The notes beneath the pieces are model-generated. The model did no database searches, was not told the origin of the DNA, and saw only the letters and a program-made list of their open reading frames with translations. A stretch of 64,000 nt of DNA from Alopecurus myosuroides (lineage: Eukaryota; Streptophyta; Magnoliopsida; Poales; Poaceae), in contig CM054058.1 in the NCBI GenBank assembly GCA_028641055.1, positions 238,066,187 to 238,130,186 on the forward strand, given 5' to 3'. A program made the position numbers and the translations under genes. Position 1 is the first letter of the stretch, and each line of letters starts with the position of its first letter. This document shows, piece after piece, positions 24,501 through 36,915 of this stretch.

Positions 24501-27348
24501 ATCATTCACAAACAATCTATCAATCAAAAGGAATTTAGTTTATTTGCAAACAATTTAATTTAGCACTCAATAGTGAATCATTTCTTAACAAGATACTCCT
24601 AAGGAATATTATGCTAACAAATGGATCACACCTAACATACTAGTAGATCCTTATAAGAAATAAACTTCTCACTTGCATAAGTGAAAACAAACCATTATAT
24701 TTTCCATGGTGGAAAATATCCTATCAACCACATAATTAAAAACATGTTATTTTCTCACATGTGCATGGTTGGGAATTTTCATCCACAACCAAGATGCAAT
24801 GGGACCAGTGGGTTATGGGCCCATTAATACCAAGGTAAATGAGGTACTAAGCCTCTGGTTACTCATGACAAAAATTAATATAACAAAATAAATAAAACAA
24901 GGCTATCAGAGACAAATGCATCATAATAACAGTACCAAAATGGTACTGGATCTATAGCAAACATAGCACAAAATTTATCAAAGCATTCACACAAAGATCT
25001 AGCTCTCACAATAATTCCAAACAATAAAACTAGAAGAATAACAAATGCTACTCATGCTTTGCTATAAGATCACATGCAAGTTAATGAAGATAATAGAATA
25101 TAAATCACAGTAAAAAAAATGGTACTGGACTCACCACAATCATAGCACAAACTTAGGTAACAAGCACACAAAGAGTTGGTTCACACAAAACATCAAATAA
25201 CTAAACTAGGGAAATAACATATGCTACTTCTATAGCCAAATGATATTGCAAACATGCACACACTTTGTATGGTAGATGTAATGCAAGAAAACAACCTAAT
25301 AACAAGATCCAACACATCTCTACATTCTAGGAACAAAGATTAAAACAACCAAACATTTCATTTCAAACAAAAACAAACAAAGAAAACAAAACAGAAAAGC
25401 TGCTGTTTCTAGATCTGTCCACCAAAAATAATCTAGAGCTCAAAAAATTAATCTAAGCTAGGATATGATAGATCTACTCAATACCAAACTCATCCAATTG
25501 GATTTGCTTCAAAAAACATTTTTAAACTCCTTATAAGAAGTCTAGAAAAGCCTACTGGTCTTTTACCAAAATGGATTTCATTTCCATTTGGTAAATGGCG
25601 TTGATGTAAGGCCAAGTCCTATGGATAGATCTACTCATAGGCTACTCAAAACAGTTTTATTTGCCCAACATGGATACAGATCCAAAAAGTTATGTCAAAA
25701 ATGGCTAAACAGACAGTCTGTGGCAAAACAGGTATTGTGACAGAAATAAAAGTGCAAACTTGGATCTTCCAACGGGAAATGGTTAGGAAAACATAAGCCT
25801 AGTTCTGTGAATCTTTGTAGAAAATAATCTGCACGAAAACTATTTTTCACAAGCTCAAAACGACAGGCAACTTCTGCAGGGATTTGAGGTTCCTCACATC
25901 GGTTTAAGAAAAATGGCCGGCGACGATTTTGGAGCTCATGGAGCTCACATGGATGGCTCAAGGCTCCTCTAAGCTTGGGGATGAAGTGTGGTAGTGGGGG
26001 GTTGTGGAGGAGGGGCAAGGTGCAAGGAGATGGCCTTGGGATCTTTATAGAAGAGGGAATGAGGGGAGGGGCAAGATGGTCACCTCATAATAAGGCAATG
26101 AGGCCAAGGGGCAAGACCACCAAGGGGCAAGTCAAGGTTGGCCTTTGGAGTGAGGAAAGATCAATGGCATGGGTCAAGGGTCAAGGGCAAAAATGGAAGT
26201 GTGGCATTGGATCCCTACCATTTGATGGCATAAGAGGTGTTCAAGGGACTTTTTGGTATTTTCCATTTGAGTGCACATGGTGTCCTATTCAAGTACACAT
26301 GTGACATGGGCAAGGTTGGCCTTTGGGGGCAAGGGGAGGCAAGGGACAAGTGGAAAAGTCAAAAATATCTAAGATGCATGTGTGCCCATACCTATCCTAG
26401 TCACCATATCTATCCTCTCTTATCTTCATGCCTAAGGCTTCTAGAAGCAAGGTCAAGCATCCAAGATGGAGTACTAGTTGTGGTAAACACAAGGGACAAG
26501 CTTTTACTTCGAATCTTGCAAGGGAAGGCAATGAAATCTTCTGCCCAAAATCGTATCTGTGACTGTTTCGAATAATTCAGAAAATTCTCTAAGTGTTGGA
26601 AAACAGATCAAAGGTTCAAAAAGTTGAGTTTGTTTTCAGGGTTCAATTGCTTTCCAAAATTGGTTTTCAAAGTATGGATGTGTTAACCATGTTATACACT
26701 TTCAGAAACAACTTTTGAAAACAATTTTGAACTAGTTTAAGGCCATAAAAATAATGTGGAAAAAGACCTACATTCTGTTTTTATCTGTTTCTCAAAACTG
26801 CCTTATTCTGCCTTAATTTTATACCACAAAAACAACAAGCAAAAGATAGTTTTTATTTATCCAAAAATAAAAGTGAGCTTATGGGTTTGTAGTACATATA
26901 TCAAGTATGAATTAAAAGTCAAGAAACCATAATATAACAATTTATAGCTTGGTGAAGACAATGGTAGAAAACAGGTACTTGGCTTTATTTTCAGGAATTG
27001 TTTTCTATAGGAAAGTTAAAAGAAAACTTTCATAGATCATTTTGGAAAATTGTTTTCTTGGATCCAACAAGGTTAAAAGTTTGTTTTAAGATGCAAACAA
27101 GAATGATCCAAGTATTGGAATAAAAATCCACTCAAGTAATAATAAGAAAACATTAGGAAAAATATCAGGAATATTTTTCAGAAACATATGGTGTTGGTTT
27201 TATAATGAAACAAAACTTATGTTGCAAATATGATTAAGATCATAACACAAGTTAGTTCACACCATCATGTGGTTATAAAAATAATTTGTTGGCCCTAATA
27301 GTTGTCTTTTTGAGCACAGTACAAGAATCCAAAAACTGGGGTGTGACA
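21598..27348 (-). repeat. LTR of giant-LTR element 2 (3' LTR in element orientation)
   Basis: 5,751 bp, TG...CA ends. It is AT-rich, with a minus-strand TATA box near 26045. Small ORFs inside are poorly coding and repeat in the partner LTR. Confidence 0.88.
26044..26051 (-). promoter_or_regulatory. TATA box of the LTR (copy 1)
   Basis: The minus strand reads TTCTATAAAGATCCC, the best TATA candidate in the U3 region and in the element's own direction. The same site is at about 35607-35614 in the other LTR. Confidence 0.4.
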
Positions 27349-27362
27349 GACCTTCCCCCCTT
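27349..27362 (-). promoter_or_regulatory. Polypurine tract of giant-LTR element 2
   Basis: The minus strand reads AAGGGGGGAAGGTC directly before the LTR start TGTCACACC, the plus-strand primer position. Confidence 0.75.
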
Positions 27363-28399
27363 AAAAGAATCTCGTCCCGAGATTCGCAGGCAAGCGAAAA
27401 GAGGGTATGGTCAAAACAAAAATGTTAGATGATTTGTTTACAAAACATGTGTTGGTGTTTTGTAACATTATTTACAGGGGCTTCCCCCCTTTGATTTATC
27501 TTACCAGAATTCACCGGTAAATTTGTTTTCTTTTCAAGGGTTTGGGTGCCATGGTCTAAACCTCGAACATATTGCTCCTTAAATTGATATCCATCAACAT
27601 TTATTTAGTATGAGCTTTCTATTGCTCACTGTCCAAAATTCAGGAAAATCTATTACCTTCCTCTTAACCTAAAATAGTTAAATCTCAATCATTTGTTTTT
27701 CCTCAATGGTAGTTTATCAAGATCATAAAGTTATAGCAACTCTGAGTACTATCAACTCTATAAGGTTCCTATCAAAAACTCCAAGCTCAATATTGATATT
27801 TACTAAAATCTACCATCATCAATTTATATCCACCAATCTTTCTAAACCTCAATGAGTTTTCCTCCATCTCATAAATCTAAAATCTGGTTCCTCCAACACA
27901 TATATACGGGAGATATTGTCGCCTAGTAATGATCATAGTTTTATCTATCTACTATTTTTTTCCAACCTTTCACTACTTCAAAACAGCTATAGAATCATCC
28001 TAAGGCACCTTTCTCTTTGTTTTTGGAAAAAGTTGATTACACGTTTTCTTTTTAAACGGGTCATAACAAACTCTGTAACACATCAACTCTATAAGTTACT
28101 TTTAAGGTATTTGGTCTTAGAGAGCAGCATAAAAAGAAAATTGGTGAGCCAACTCTGTAGGGTTTTATGCTCAAGAGATGAGGTTATATTACCTAGTTTG
28201 TAAGGTCTCCAACTAGAATTAGATGAAACCATTTTACTAACTCTGTAGGGTGGCACCAATTTTATGTGGCAAAAAAATTTAATTTACTCTGTAGGGTGTT
28301 ATACTAACATTAGATGAGATTTTTGTTAGTATCGTTAACTATTTAAGATTTTATTTAGCCCGACGTGACACTTCTAGTGTTCCATTTACGTCGGGTTTT
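27363..28399 (-). other. 3' untranslated part of giant-LTR element 2
   Basis: About 1 kb without coding signal. It contains several dispersed copies of an AACTCTGTAGGG-type motif (27753, 28068, 28083, 28150, 28239 and 28286). The same motif spans the PBS/LTR junction at 31153-31164. Confidence 0.55.
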
Positions 28400-28960
28400 T
28401 CAGGGTGCGATCACAAACAAAACAAGGGGGTTCACAGGTGTGGTTTGAAACGTACCATTGGCTATGGCATGAGTCGCAGATGCTCCTGCAACATCATCTC
28501 GGTCTCGAGGTCCACTCATCAGATTCTTGCGTTTCTTCTGGGCTGGACCTTGGGTTTCTTGGGGTTCTTCAGGATGAGCTAGAACACGGTTCTTCTTGGG
28601 ACATTCGCGAACAAAGTGTCCTTCCTGTCTACAGGCAAAGCAAACCATGGTTTCAGGCTTGACTTTCACCCGTCTCCTCGAAGATTGTGGCCTCGCAGGC
28701 AAAACGCTGCGAGTCACCCATAGACTAGTTTCTCCTGGCGTCACCATCTTCCGTTTGCGGCTCTCTCCAGCAAGCAGTTGCTGGTATCCTCTCATAAGGA
28801 ACATAGTATTCTCAGCGTTGGTGATGGAAAGCTGAGTCAACTGTTCCAGGATAGCATGGGTGGCGATGTGCTCAGCACGAGCGGCTTTACTTTTTTCCCT
28901 CAACAGAGCAAACAGTTGAGCAACTGTCGGCTCAGGTGACGGAGGTAGATCGCTGGTCAT
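28400..28960 (-). CDS. Gag-like zinc-knuckle ORF of giant-LTR element 2
   Basis: From the ATG at 28960 (MTSDLPPSPEPTVAQLF) the ORF encodes about 186 residues. A helical region rich in Ala/Leu/Glu comes first (LREKSKAARAEHIATH). A basic Ser/Arg-rich stretch and one CCHC knuckle follow (CFACRQEGHFVREC, near residue 115), then a basic tail. This matches the C-terminal half of a retrotransposon Gag (RNA packaging). The frame is also open upstream to 29080, but the 28960 start gives the more protein-like N-terminus. The ORF is intact, which is notable in an element with no polymerase. Confidence 0.65.
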   Translation of the reverse strand: MTSDLPPSPEPTVAQLFALLREKSKAARAEHIATHAILEQLTQLSITNAENTMFLMRGYQQLLAGESRKRKMVTPGETSLWVTRSVLPARPQSSRRRVKVKPETMVCFACRQEGHFVRECPKKNRVLAHPEEPQETQGPAQKKRKNLMSGPRDRDDVAGASATHAIANGTFQTTPVNPLVLFVIAP

Positions 28961-29306
28961 GCTGAAGAAAAAGAACGGTGTAAGACGATAGCAACTAAAA
29001 GTGGTTTTGGTTTTAAAGGCTCGTGACATGTATCGGCTCATAGCGGATATGAGAACGGTAGATAACACGACAACAAGCAAACATCGATGAAACTAAAGCC
29101 AACTCAAACCAAGATTAACACGCATGTGAAAAACGAGTCTTAACAAGCATAACTTAACTTAAAGGTTCACATGGCTACAACATAAGGCTTACAACACAAC
29201 TGGCACACACAACGCTCTAACAGAGGAGCTCACACGACACGAACACAAACACAAACAAGCGTCTGGGGTGAAAAAACAACATAAGTCCTAACATCTTGCG
29301 GCAATC

Positions 29307-29978
29307 CTAAGTGCTCGAGGAAGCGCGTAGCTGTTCCTCCAACTCTGCAACTCGGGCCTTGCTAGCTTCAAGCTGGAACTTAAGGTCGCTCACTTGTGCA
29401 CGGAGATGGAAACCAACAAACCTCATGGTCTTTCCTTGTGCCACGAGACGGCGCTCGGTAGCAGTGGAAACTCTCAGGTCTTTGGTTAGCTGGAAGATCT
29501 CTCTTCCTTGATTATCGAACTCTCCTCTGAGCCTATCAAGGGAAAACTGAGTGTTGTACAGCTGTCCCTCCAAGTGCTGGAAATGACGGGCAAACACAAA
29601 GTCTTCGGTGACATCAACTGGCATGTTGTCCTCATCGCGCCTCCCATAGTATCTATAGGGGGTGCCTTCAAACGTGCCGCGAAAGAAGTTTGCGAGTTTG
29701 GCAATGGTCAGCTACATCACTCTAAGGATACCATCTTCCCAACTGTTCTCCATGACTTCGCAAGTGATCTCTGGGGTTGATGGTGCTCTCACTGGTGCAC
29801 GGATGGTGCAGACGACCAACCAGGACATTTCTCGTCCATCCATGTGGAACTGGGATCCCTTTAACTCAGGTAGGGGACGACCGATCAGGCGAGTCATCTT
29901 GATCAAATCCTCCTCAAAGCGGCGGTAGCAAGGTTCATGCGATCCCAGCCGGAAGGACTTGGTGAAGACAACTGCCAT
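29307..29978 (-). pseudogene. Conserved-looking ORF of giant-LTR element 2, unknown function
   Basis: From the ATG at 29978 (MAVVFTKSFRLGSHE) the frame runs to a stop at 29307, with one in-frame stop at 29712-29714 and the same frame continuing. The first ~88 residues are a compact globular segment (YRRFEEDLIKMTRLIG, then FHMDGREMSWLVVCTI). After an aromatic stretch (FRGTFEGTPYRYYG) the last ~90 residues form a probable coiled coil (LEGQLYNTQFSLDRL...ARVAELEEQL). It lies upstream of the knuckle ORF, where the Gag N-terminus would be. I do not recognise a family. Confidence 0.55.
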
Positions 29979-31142
29979 CTACACAAGATTGTAGAGGGGA
30001 TTAAGTTAGGTAGCAGTGTGCAAAATTTTAAGATCCTTATTTCTCTTGTTTGGTCTTTTCGAAGAGGACATAGAAAGTGCAACGTTTAGCCAACAGGGCA
30101 AAACGAGTCTTTTGCAAACAGACAAACATAGAGGTTTTGGTCAGTAGTGGTTGGTGCATTCAGGCCTTTTCTTCTTTGAGGGTTGTCGTTGTTGGAGCTT
30201 TATCTGTTGGAGTGCATCACTGGAACTCTATCAGCTCGTGTGGCTCGATGGTCCTCTATTTAGGCCCAACGGTGCTTTCATTAATTGTGGGGGAGATGGT
30301 GGTGGTTCACGACGGGTCGCATTATGAAGCGAAAACAAGTATAAGTCTAAGCAACAAATTCTTGTTTTTGAATACTATACAAACATTTTTGCTTGCAAAA
30401 ATCTAACACGAGGCGATTCAAAAACAAGAGCGGGGCAAGCACAAATTTGCAAAATTTGAGCACCCCACAAACATATAGAAGCCTAGATGAACCAAATTCT
30501 ACACCACACAACAGCACAAAGTCCTACGGACACACATAAGAAAGCCAAAACACACAAACAAGGCTCCATTGGAGCTACGTAGGGGGAGGCGACTCATGGG
30601 TAATCGCTAAATTACTCCAAACTAGACTTATCCAAAAGTCCTAGAAGTGGCTGAAGAACTATATCTACTTCTGACCCTCACCACTGTAGAGCTAGGCAAT
30701 TATTTTGGTCTTCTCGGGACATCGGCAAGTATATAAGTTTTTGGATAAAAACAAAATACTAGAAGTAAAGTTTTGATAAAACTTTCAACTGACAGAGGTA
30801 ATAATATGCAACAATCTGTTTTTGAAGCCCCAACTATTTTCTCGACAGAAAACTTCAAAAACGAGAGATGTTTCAAAAACAGAGCGGAGCAGTTGCAAAC
30901 AAGTAAGAAATAAACTCTTAACCGAGAGAGATACCAACTCGGTAAGGCCCGCCCTTCGAACCACTGTTCAAGGACGCCCTTGATATGCATTTAGAATCTT
31001 TTGAAAAGATCAGAAGGAGGGAAAATATACTAAAATTCCCTTAGATAAAAATAATGTAGATTGTAAATAGGTTTTTACTCAAAAATACTTTTCTTTCCTA
31101 TCTGACGTCCATGCTAACTAAGGTCTCCTAAGGTCAGGATGG
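29979..31142 (-). other. 5' leader of giant-LTR element 2
   Basis: Between the PBS and the first ORF in element orientation. No coding signal or defined repeat seen. Confidence 0.45.
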
Positions 31143-31155
31143 CTCTGATACCAAC
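31143..31155 (-). promoter_or_regulatory. Primer-binding site of giant-LTR element 2
   Basis: The minus strand reads TTGGTATCAGAGCC three bases inside the LTR end (TCCTTACA, then GAG), complementary to initiator-Met tRNA. Confidence 0.8.
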
Positions 31156-31157
31156 TC

Positions 31158-34100
31158 TGTAAGGACCCCAGACCGGCAGTCTGAAACCCTACGTATGCAT
31201 ACATTCACGATCCCAGAAAGATCAGTCGTGAACAACATACACAGTTGGCATACAGAAATACATCATCCATTACACGAATACATAAAGGTATTACACAAAT
31301 GATCACATGATCAAGTTTAAAGCAACTGCCAAAAGGGCAGGCAACATAACAAACACAGCGGAAGACAAATAAAACACAACGTAGTTGAGCCCAAGTCACG
31401 CCTTAACCTACAGGCTGCTGACCCGGAGACGATCCTAGTTCGCAAAGCCCGTCAACTCCGTACTTCTCTTCATAGATCTCCTTTGGAGGCTCCTTCTCCA
31501 AATCTGATAAGTAGATACCAGGGGCGAAACCATAATGAGTACATTTGAATGTACTCAGCAAGACATCCATCATGTCACTTACCAACATGCAACTATGCTT
31601 ATATGGTGGAATAGGTAGGCTATAAATAGGGTTCACTACCAATGGTGTTCATATACGATGACACCACAGTTGCAGTCAGGTTAATCTGTATCTTCGTTGA
31701 AGAAGATACTTCAGAAGAAAATAATATAGTTTTATTTCTCTTGTAGATCTCACATGTACAAGAGTTTTTGTAAAACTTTGTTAAAGAATATTTTCTCTTT
31801 GCAAAACTTCTTGGAATCAGTTTCCAGAATTCTTGCTTAGAGTAGAAAAGGTTTTCTTTGCAAAACATTTTTGTTTTTGTACAACAGCATCTGGCTTTTC
31901 ATCATCGACGATACCTCCACGGTATAAGTTTCCATTTCCTTTCCGAACTTCACAAGTTCAACACTTCCTTTCCAAAAATCCTTTTTGAAAACATTGACAC
32001 AATGCTAGCTACATGGCCATTCAACTGTCCATATCCGAGGACGCGGCTTCTTCGAAAAAGTTCTACTCTGCAGAGGTGTACACATCCACTAGATCCAAAA
32101 CTCTGCCATGGACCACCCATGGATCGTCACAGCGATATGCAAGCACCAGAGAAGTTGATCCTAACTGTCCACTCTGACACAAGCTAGGATATGCTCATTC
32201 CTTCAGATGGGTTGTTCTCCCCGGCACCAGGTCCCACCCTGCCTAGCCGGGAGGCCCAGCTGTCGCATCCGGAGGGAAAATTAATCCCACACTGTGTATG
32301 TCCCGTTTCCCCTCTCCTGGCGACACTTCGGTTCAGAGAATCCGCTTCTCTATAGCACTTTGGAATAAAGCATACACTAACAAGTTCAAGCATCTAGATA
32401 GGCCCCATACCCATATAGGGGTAGAGTGGCAGTACGGTAAAGGTTGTCCGGCGAAGACTAGGTTATGTGTCATTTTTGAAAACACCAATTTCTCAAAAAT
32501 GACCACTTCCACATTCCTCCGGAGAATAAGGATCCGCCTTTTCTCCGGGTTTTTCCGTAAAGCCTTTGTTTTGTAGAATCACAATTTTAGGGTGTCCACT
32601 TAGGGACTAGTATATTTGATGGTAATAAATACCATATGGTGGCTTATGGGCTTGGTATTACCAAGTTTTAACTACTGGCATAATAGTAACCTATATACTA
32701 GTATAGTAGTAATAGCCACATCAAAAATAGTTTTGATAATAAAGTTTTGGTAAAACTTCAGAGGTAAAACATGCATGATAGATAATGATAAGTATTGTAT
32801 AAGCAAGCATCAGGATGGCTTGCCTCAAGTCTCTTAATGTCCCTGGCCTTGAAGCAACTTGAACTTGACGCACAGCTCCACAACTGCTTCTTCTTCTTCT
32901 TCGCGTTCTAGCGTCTTAAAGGAAATAAAAGACACACACTCAGGTCTAAAGTACAAACAACTAAGCTAAGAAACACATACAGCAACAAATGTTCACTCTC
33001 GAGTTCTCTCGAAACGATAACGCGAAAACTATCTCACATAACTCTCACGGTCCAAAACTGTCGTCAGGCACTATGTATGGTTTAGAAAACCATATCCCAC
33101 ATCATACATACCATATATGGAGTGGTGTACCACTCTCATAATAAGATATACAAGAAGCTAAAAATATAGCGTGTGGGTGAAAAAGTTTAGGTTGCTAAGG
33201 TAAAACAAACAGACAGAATGGGTATTACTCACCACAAGCAACTATCACTTTATGTGTTCATGATTTTAGTTGGATGTTTTAGTTTCACAAGATACTCTTA
33301 AACACAAGCACAAAACAAGTATAAACTCATGCTAAGGTAAAACACTCCAACAAAATCCAAACAACAAGCAAACACACCACAATTGAATAGACTATTTATT
33401 CACTATGTTCTTGTTTACTAGAGGTTTTGGAATCGATCAATTATGAAAAATTAGCAAACAACCAGTACCTAAAAACAAGGATAACAAGTCATAAAAATAA
33501 TCTAAAACACAATCCTCACTCAAGGTAATATCCCTATCAAAAGCATAGAAACAGGACTGCACTGATAACACACTAGTGTGGAAAATCTACACAAGCATGT
33601 TATAAGAAAAATTATATTCTACAACTATAGCACAAGAAACTAAATGATTCATGGCATCATAACAGAAGTAATAACTTCATAATATGCTATAATAAACTCA
33701 TACACTTATAGAAATAAAAGATGAAAATACTGACAGCAAAAATCACCATTTTCTAGTGGTGACACTAGTTCATCACTAGAGAAGCAAAACAAGGTTTCTA
33801 TGATGCTTAATTCTAAACAAGCAAGTCATGATCATAAATGTACCTAATAACCGTACACAAAACTTACACATGCTAGTAAGCACAAACATCAAAACAATCC
33901 CATGAAACAACTATTAAACATGCATAAATTAATTCTAGCAATTTATGTTTTTCTTAAACAATTACTAGCAAGCAAGCAAGGTATACTTACACAACCAGTA
34001 GCTATGCAATCAAAGAAAAGTTATCTAAACCCTTTTTCAAAAAATCCAAACACTCAATTTAAAATCATTCACAAACAATCTATCAATCAAAAGGAATTTA

Positions 34101-36910
34101 GTTTATTTGCAAACTATTTAATTTAGCACTCAATAGTGAATCATTTCTTAACAAGATACTCCTAAGGAATATTATGCTAACAAATGGATTCACACTAACA
34201 TACTAGTAGATCCTTATAAGAAATAAACTTCTCACTTGCATAAGTGAAAACAAACCATTAATTTTCCATGGTGGAAAATATCCTATCAACCACATAATTA
34301 AAAACATGTTATTTTCTCACATGTGCATGGTTGGGAATTTTCATCCACAACCAAGATGCAATGGGACCAGTGGGTTATGGGCCCATTAATACCAAGGTAA
34401 ATGAGGTACTAAGCCTCTGGTTACTCATGACAAAAATTAATATAACAAAATAAATAAAACAAGGCTATCAGAGACAAATGCATCATAATAACAGTACCAA
34501 AATGGTACTGGATCTATAGCAAACATAGCACAAAATTTATCAAAGCATTCACACAAAGATCTAGCTCTCGCAATAATTCCAAACAATAAAACTAGAAGAA
34601 TAACAAATGCTACTCATGCTTTGCTATAAGATCACATGCAAGTTAATGAAGATAATAGAATATAAATCACAGTAAAAAAAATGGTACTGGACTCACCACA
34701 ATCATAGCACAAACTTAGGTAACAAGCACACAAAGAGTTGGTTCACACAAAACATCAAATAACTAAACTAGGGAAATAACCATATGCTACTTCTATAGCC
34801 AAATGATATTGCAAACATGCACACACTTTGTATGGTAGATGTAATGCAAGAAAACAACCTAATAACAAGATCCAACACATCTCTACATTCTAGGAACAAA
34901 GATTAAAACAACCAAACATTTCATTTCAAACAAAAACAAACAAAGAAAACAAAACAGAAAAGCTGCTGTTTCTAGATCTGTCCACCAAAAATAATCTAGA
35001 GCTCAAAAAATTAATCTAAGCTAGGATATGATAGATATACTCAATACCAAACTCATCCAATTGGATTTGCTTCAAAAAACATTTTTAAACTCCTTATAAG
35101 AAGTCTAGAAAAGCCTACTGGTCTTTTACCAAAATGGATTTCATTTCCATTTGGTAAATGGCGTTGATGTAAGGCCAAGTCCTATGGATAGATCTACTCA
35201 TAGGCTACTCAAAACAGTTTTATTTTCCCAAAATGGATACAGATCCAAAAAGTTATGTCAAAAATGGCTAAACAGACAGTCTGTGGCAAAACAGGTATTG
35301 TGACAGAAATAAAAGTGCAAACTTGGATCTTCCAACGGGAAATGGTTAGGAAAACATAAGGCTAGTTCTGTGAATCTTTGTAGAAAATAATCTGCACGAA
35401 AACTATTTTTCACAAGCTCAAAACGACAGGCAACTTCTGCAGGGATTTGAGGTTCCTCACATCGGTTTAAGAAAAATGGCCGGCGACGATTTTGGAGCTC
35501 ATGGAGCTCACATGGCTGGCTCAAGGCTCCTCTAAGCTTGGGGATGAAGTGTGGTAGTGGGGGGTTGTGGAGGAGGGGCAAGGTGCAAGGAGATGGCCTT
35601 GGGATCTTTATAGAAGAGGGAATGAGGGGAGGGGCAAGATGGTCACCTCATAATAAGGCAATGAGGCCAAGGGGCAAGACCACCAAGGGGCAAGTCAAGG
35701 TTGGCCTTTGGAGTGAGGAAAGATCAATGGCATGGGTCAAGGGTCAAGGGCAAAAATGGAAGTGTGGCATTGGATCCCTACCATTTGATGGCATAAGAGG
35801 TGTTCAAGGGACTTTTTGGTATTTTCCATTTGAGTGCACATGGTGTCCTATTCAAGTACACATGTGACATGGGCAAGGTTGGCCTTTGGGGGCAAGGGGA
35901 GGCAAGGGACAAGTGGAAAAGTCAAAATATCTAAGATGCATGTGTGCCCATACCTATCCTAGTCACCATATCTATCCTCTCTTATCTTCATGCCTAAGGC
36001 TTCTAGAAGCAAGGTCAAGCATCCAAGATGGAGTACTAGTTGTGGTAAACACAAGGGACAAGCTTTTACTTCGAATCTTGCAAGGGAAGGCAATGAAATC
36101 TTCTGCCCAAAATCGTATCTGTGACTGTTTCGAATAATTCAGAAAATTCTCTAAGTGTTGGAAAACAGATCAAAGGTTCAAAAAGTTGAGTTTGTTTTCA
36201 GGGTTCAATTGCTTTCCAAAATTGGTTTTCAAAGTATGGATGTGTTAACCATGTTATACACTTTCAGAAACAACTTTTGAAAACAATTTTGAACTAGTTT
36301 AAGGCCATAAAAATAATGTGGAAAAAGACCTACATTCTGTTTTTATCTGTTTCTCAAAACTGCCTTATTCTGCCTTAATTTTATACCACAAAAACAACAA
36401 GCAAAAGATAGTTTTTATTTATCCAAAAATAAAAGTGAGCTTATGGGTTTGTAGTACATATATCAAGTATGAATTAAAAGTCAAGAAACCATAATATAAC
36501 AATTTATAGCTTGGTGAAGACAATGGTAGAAAACAGGTACTTGGCTTTATTTTCAGGAATTGTTTTCTATAGGAAAGTTAAAAGAAAACTTTCATAGATC
36601 ATTTTGGAAAATTGTTTTCTTGGATCCAACAAGGTTAAAAGTTTGTTTTAAGATGCAAACAAGAATGATCCAAGTATTGGAATAAAAATCCACTCAAGTA
36701 ATAATAAGAAAACATTAGGAAAAATATCAGGAATATTTTTCAGAAACATATGGTGTTGGTTTTATAATGAAACAAAACTTATGTTGCAAATATGATTAAG
36801 ATCATAACACAAGTTAGTTCACACCATCATGTGGTTATAAAAATAATTTGTTGGCCCTAATAGTTGTCTTTTTGAGCACAGTACAAGAATCCAAAAACTG
36901 GGGTGTGACA
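31158..36910 (-). repeat. LTR of giant-LTR element 2 (5' LTR in element orientation)
   Basis: 5,753 bp, near-identical to 21598-27348; differences are scattered substitutions and 1-2 bp indels. TATA candidate at about 35607-35614. Confidence 0.88.
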
Positions 36911-36915
36911 CTATT
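36911..36915. repeat. Target duplication of giant-LTR element 2, right
   Basis: CTATT; the LINE ORF2 frame resumes at 36916. Confidence 0.85.

Larger units (their letters stand above)
21598..36910 (-). mobile_element. Giant-LTR non-autonomous retrotransposon 2 (LARD-like, Gag-like ORF only)
   Basis: LTRs of 5,751 and 5,753 bp flank a 3,809-bp interior. Orientation is minus: the LTR reads TGTCACACCCC...GGTCCTTACA, the PBS (initiator Met) lies at about 31143-31155, and a clear polypurine tract (AAGGGGGGAAGG) lies next to 27348. The target duplication is CTATT. The interior encodes two Gag-region-like ORFs but no protease, reverse transcriptase, RNase H or integrase. It is a size match for Triticeae LARDs, and the LTRs are very similar, so the insertion is recent. 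Confidence 0.88.

Noticed and set aside
25695..26304. Paired ORFs on both strands inside the LTR of giant-LTR element 2
   Set aside because: Located at the LTR promoter, no domain on either strand; treated as LTR sequence.
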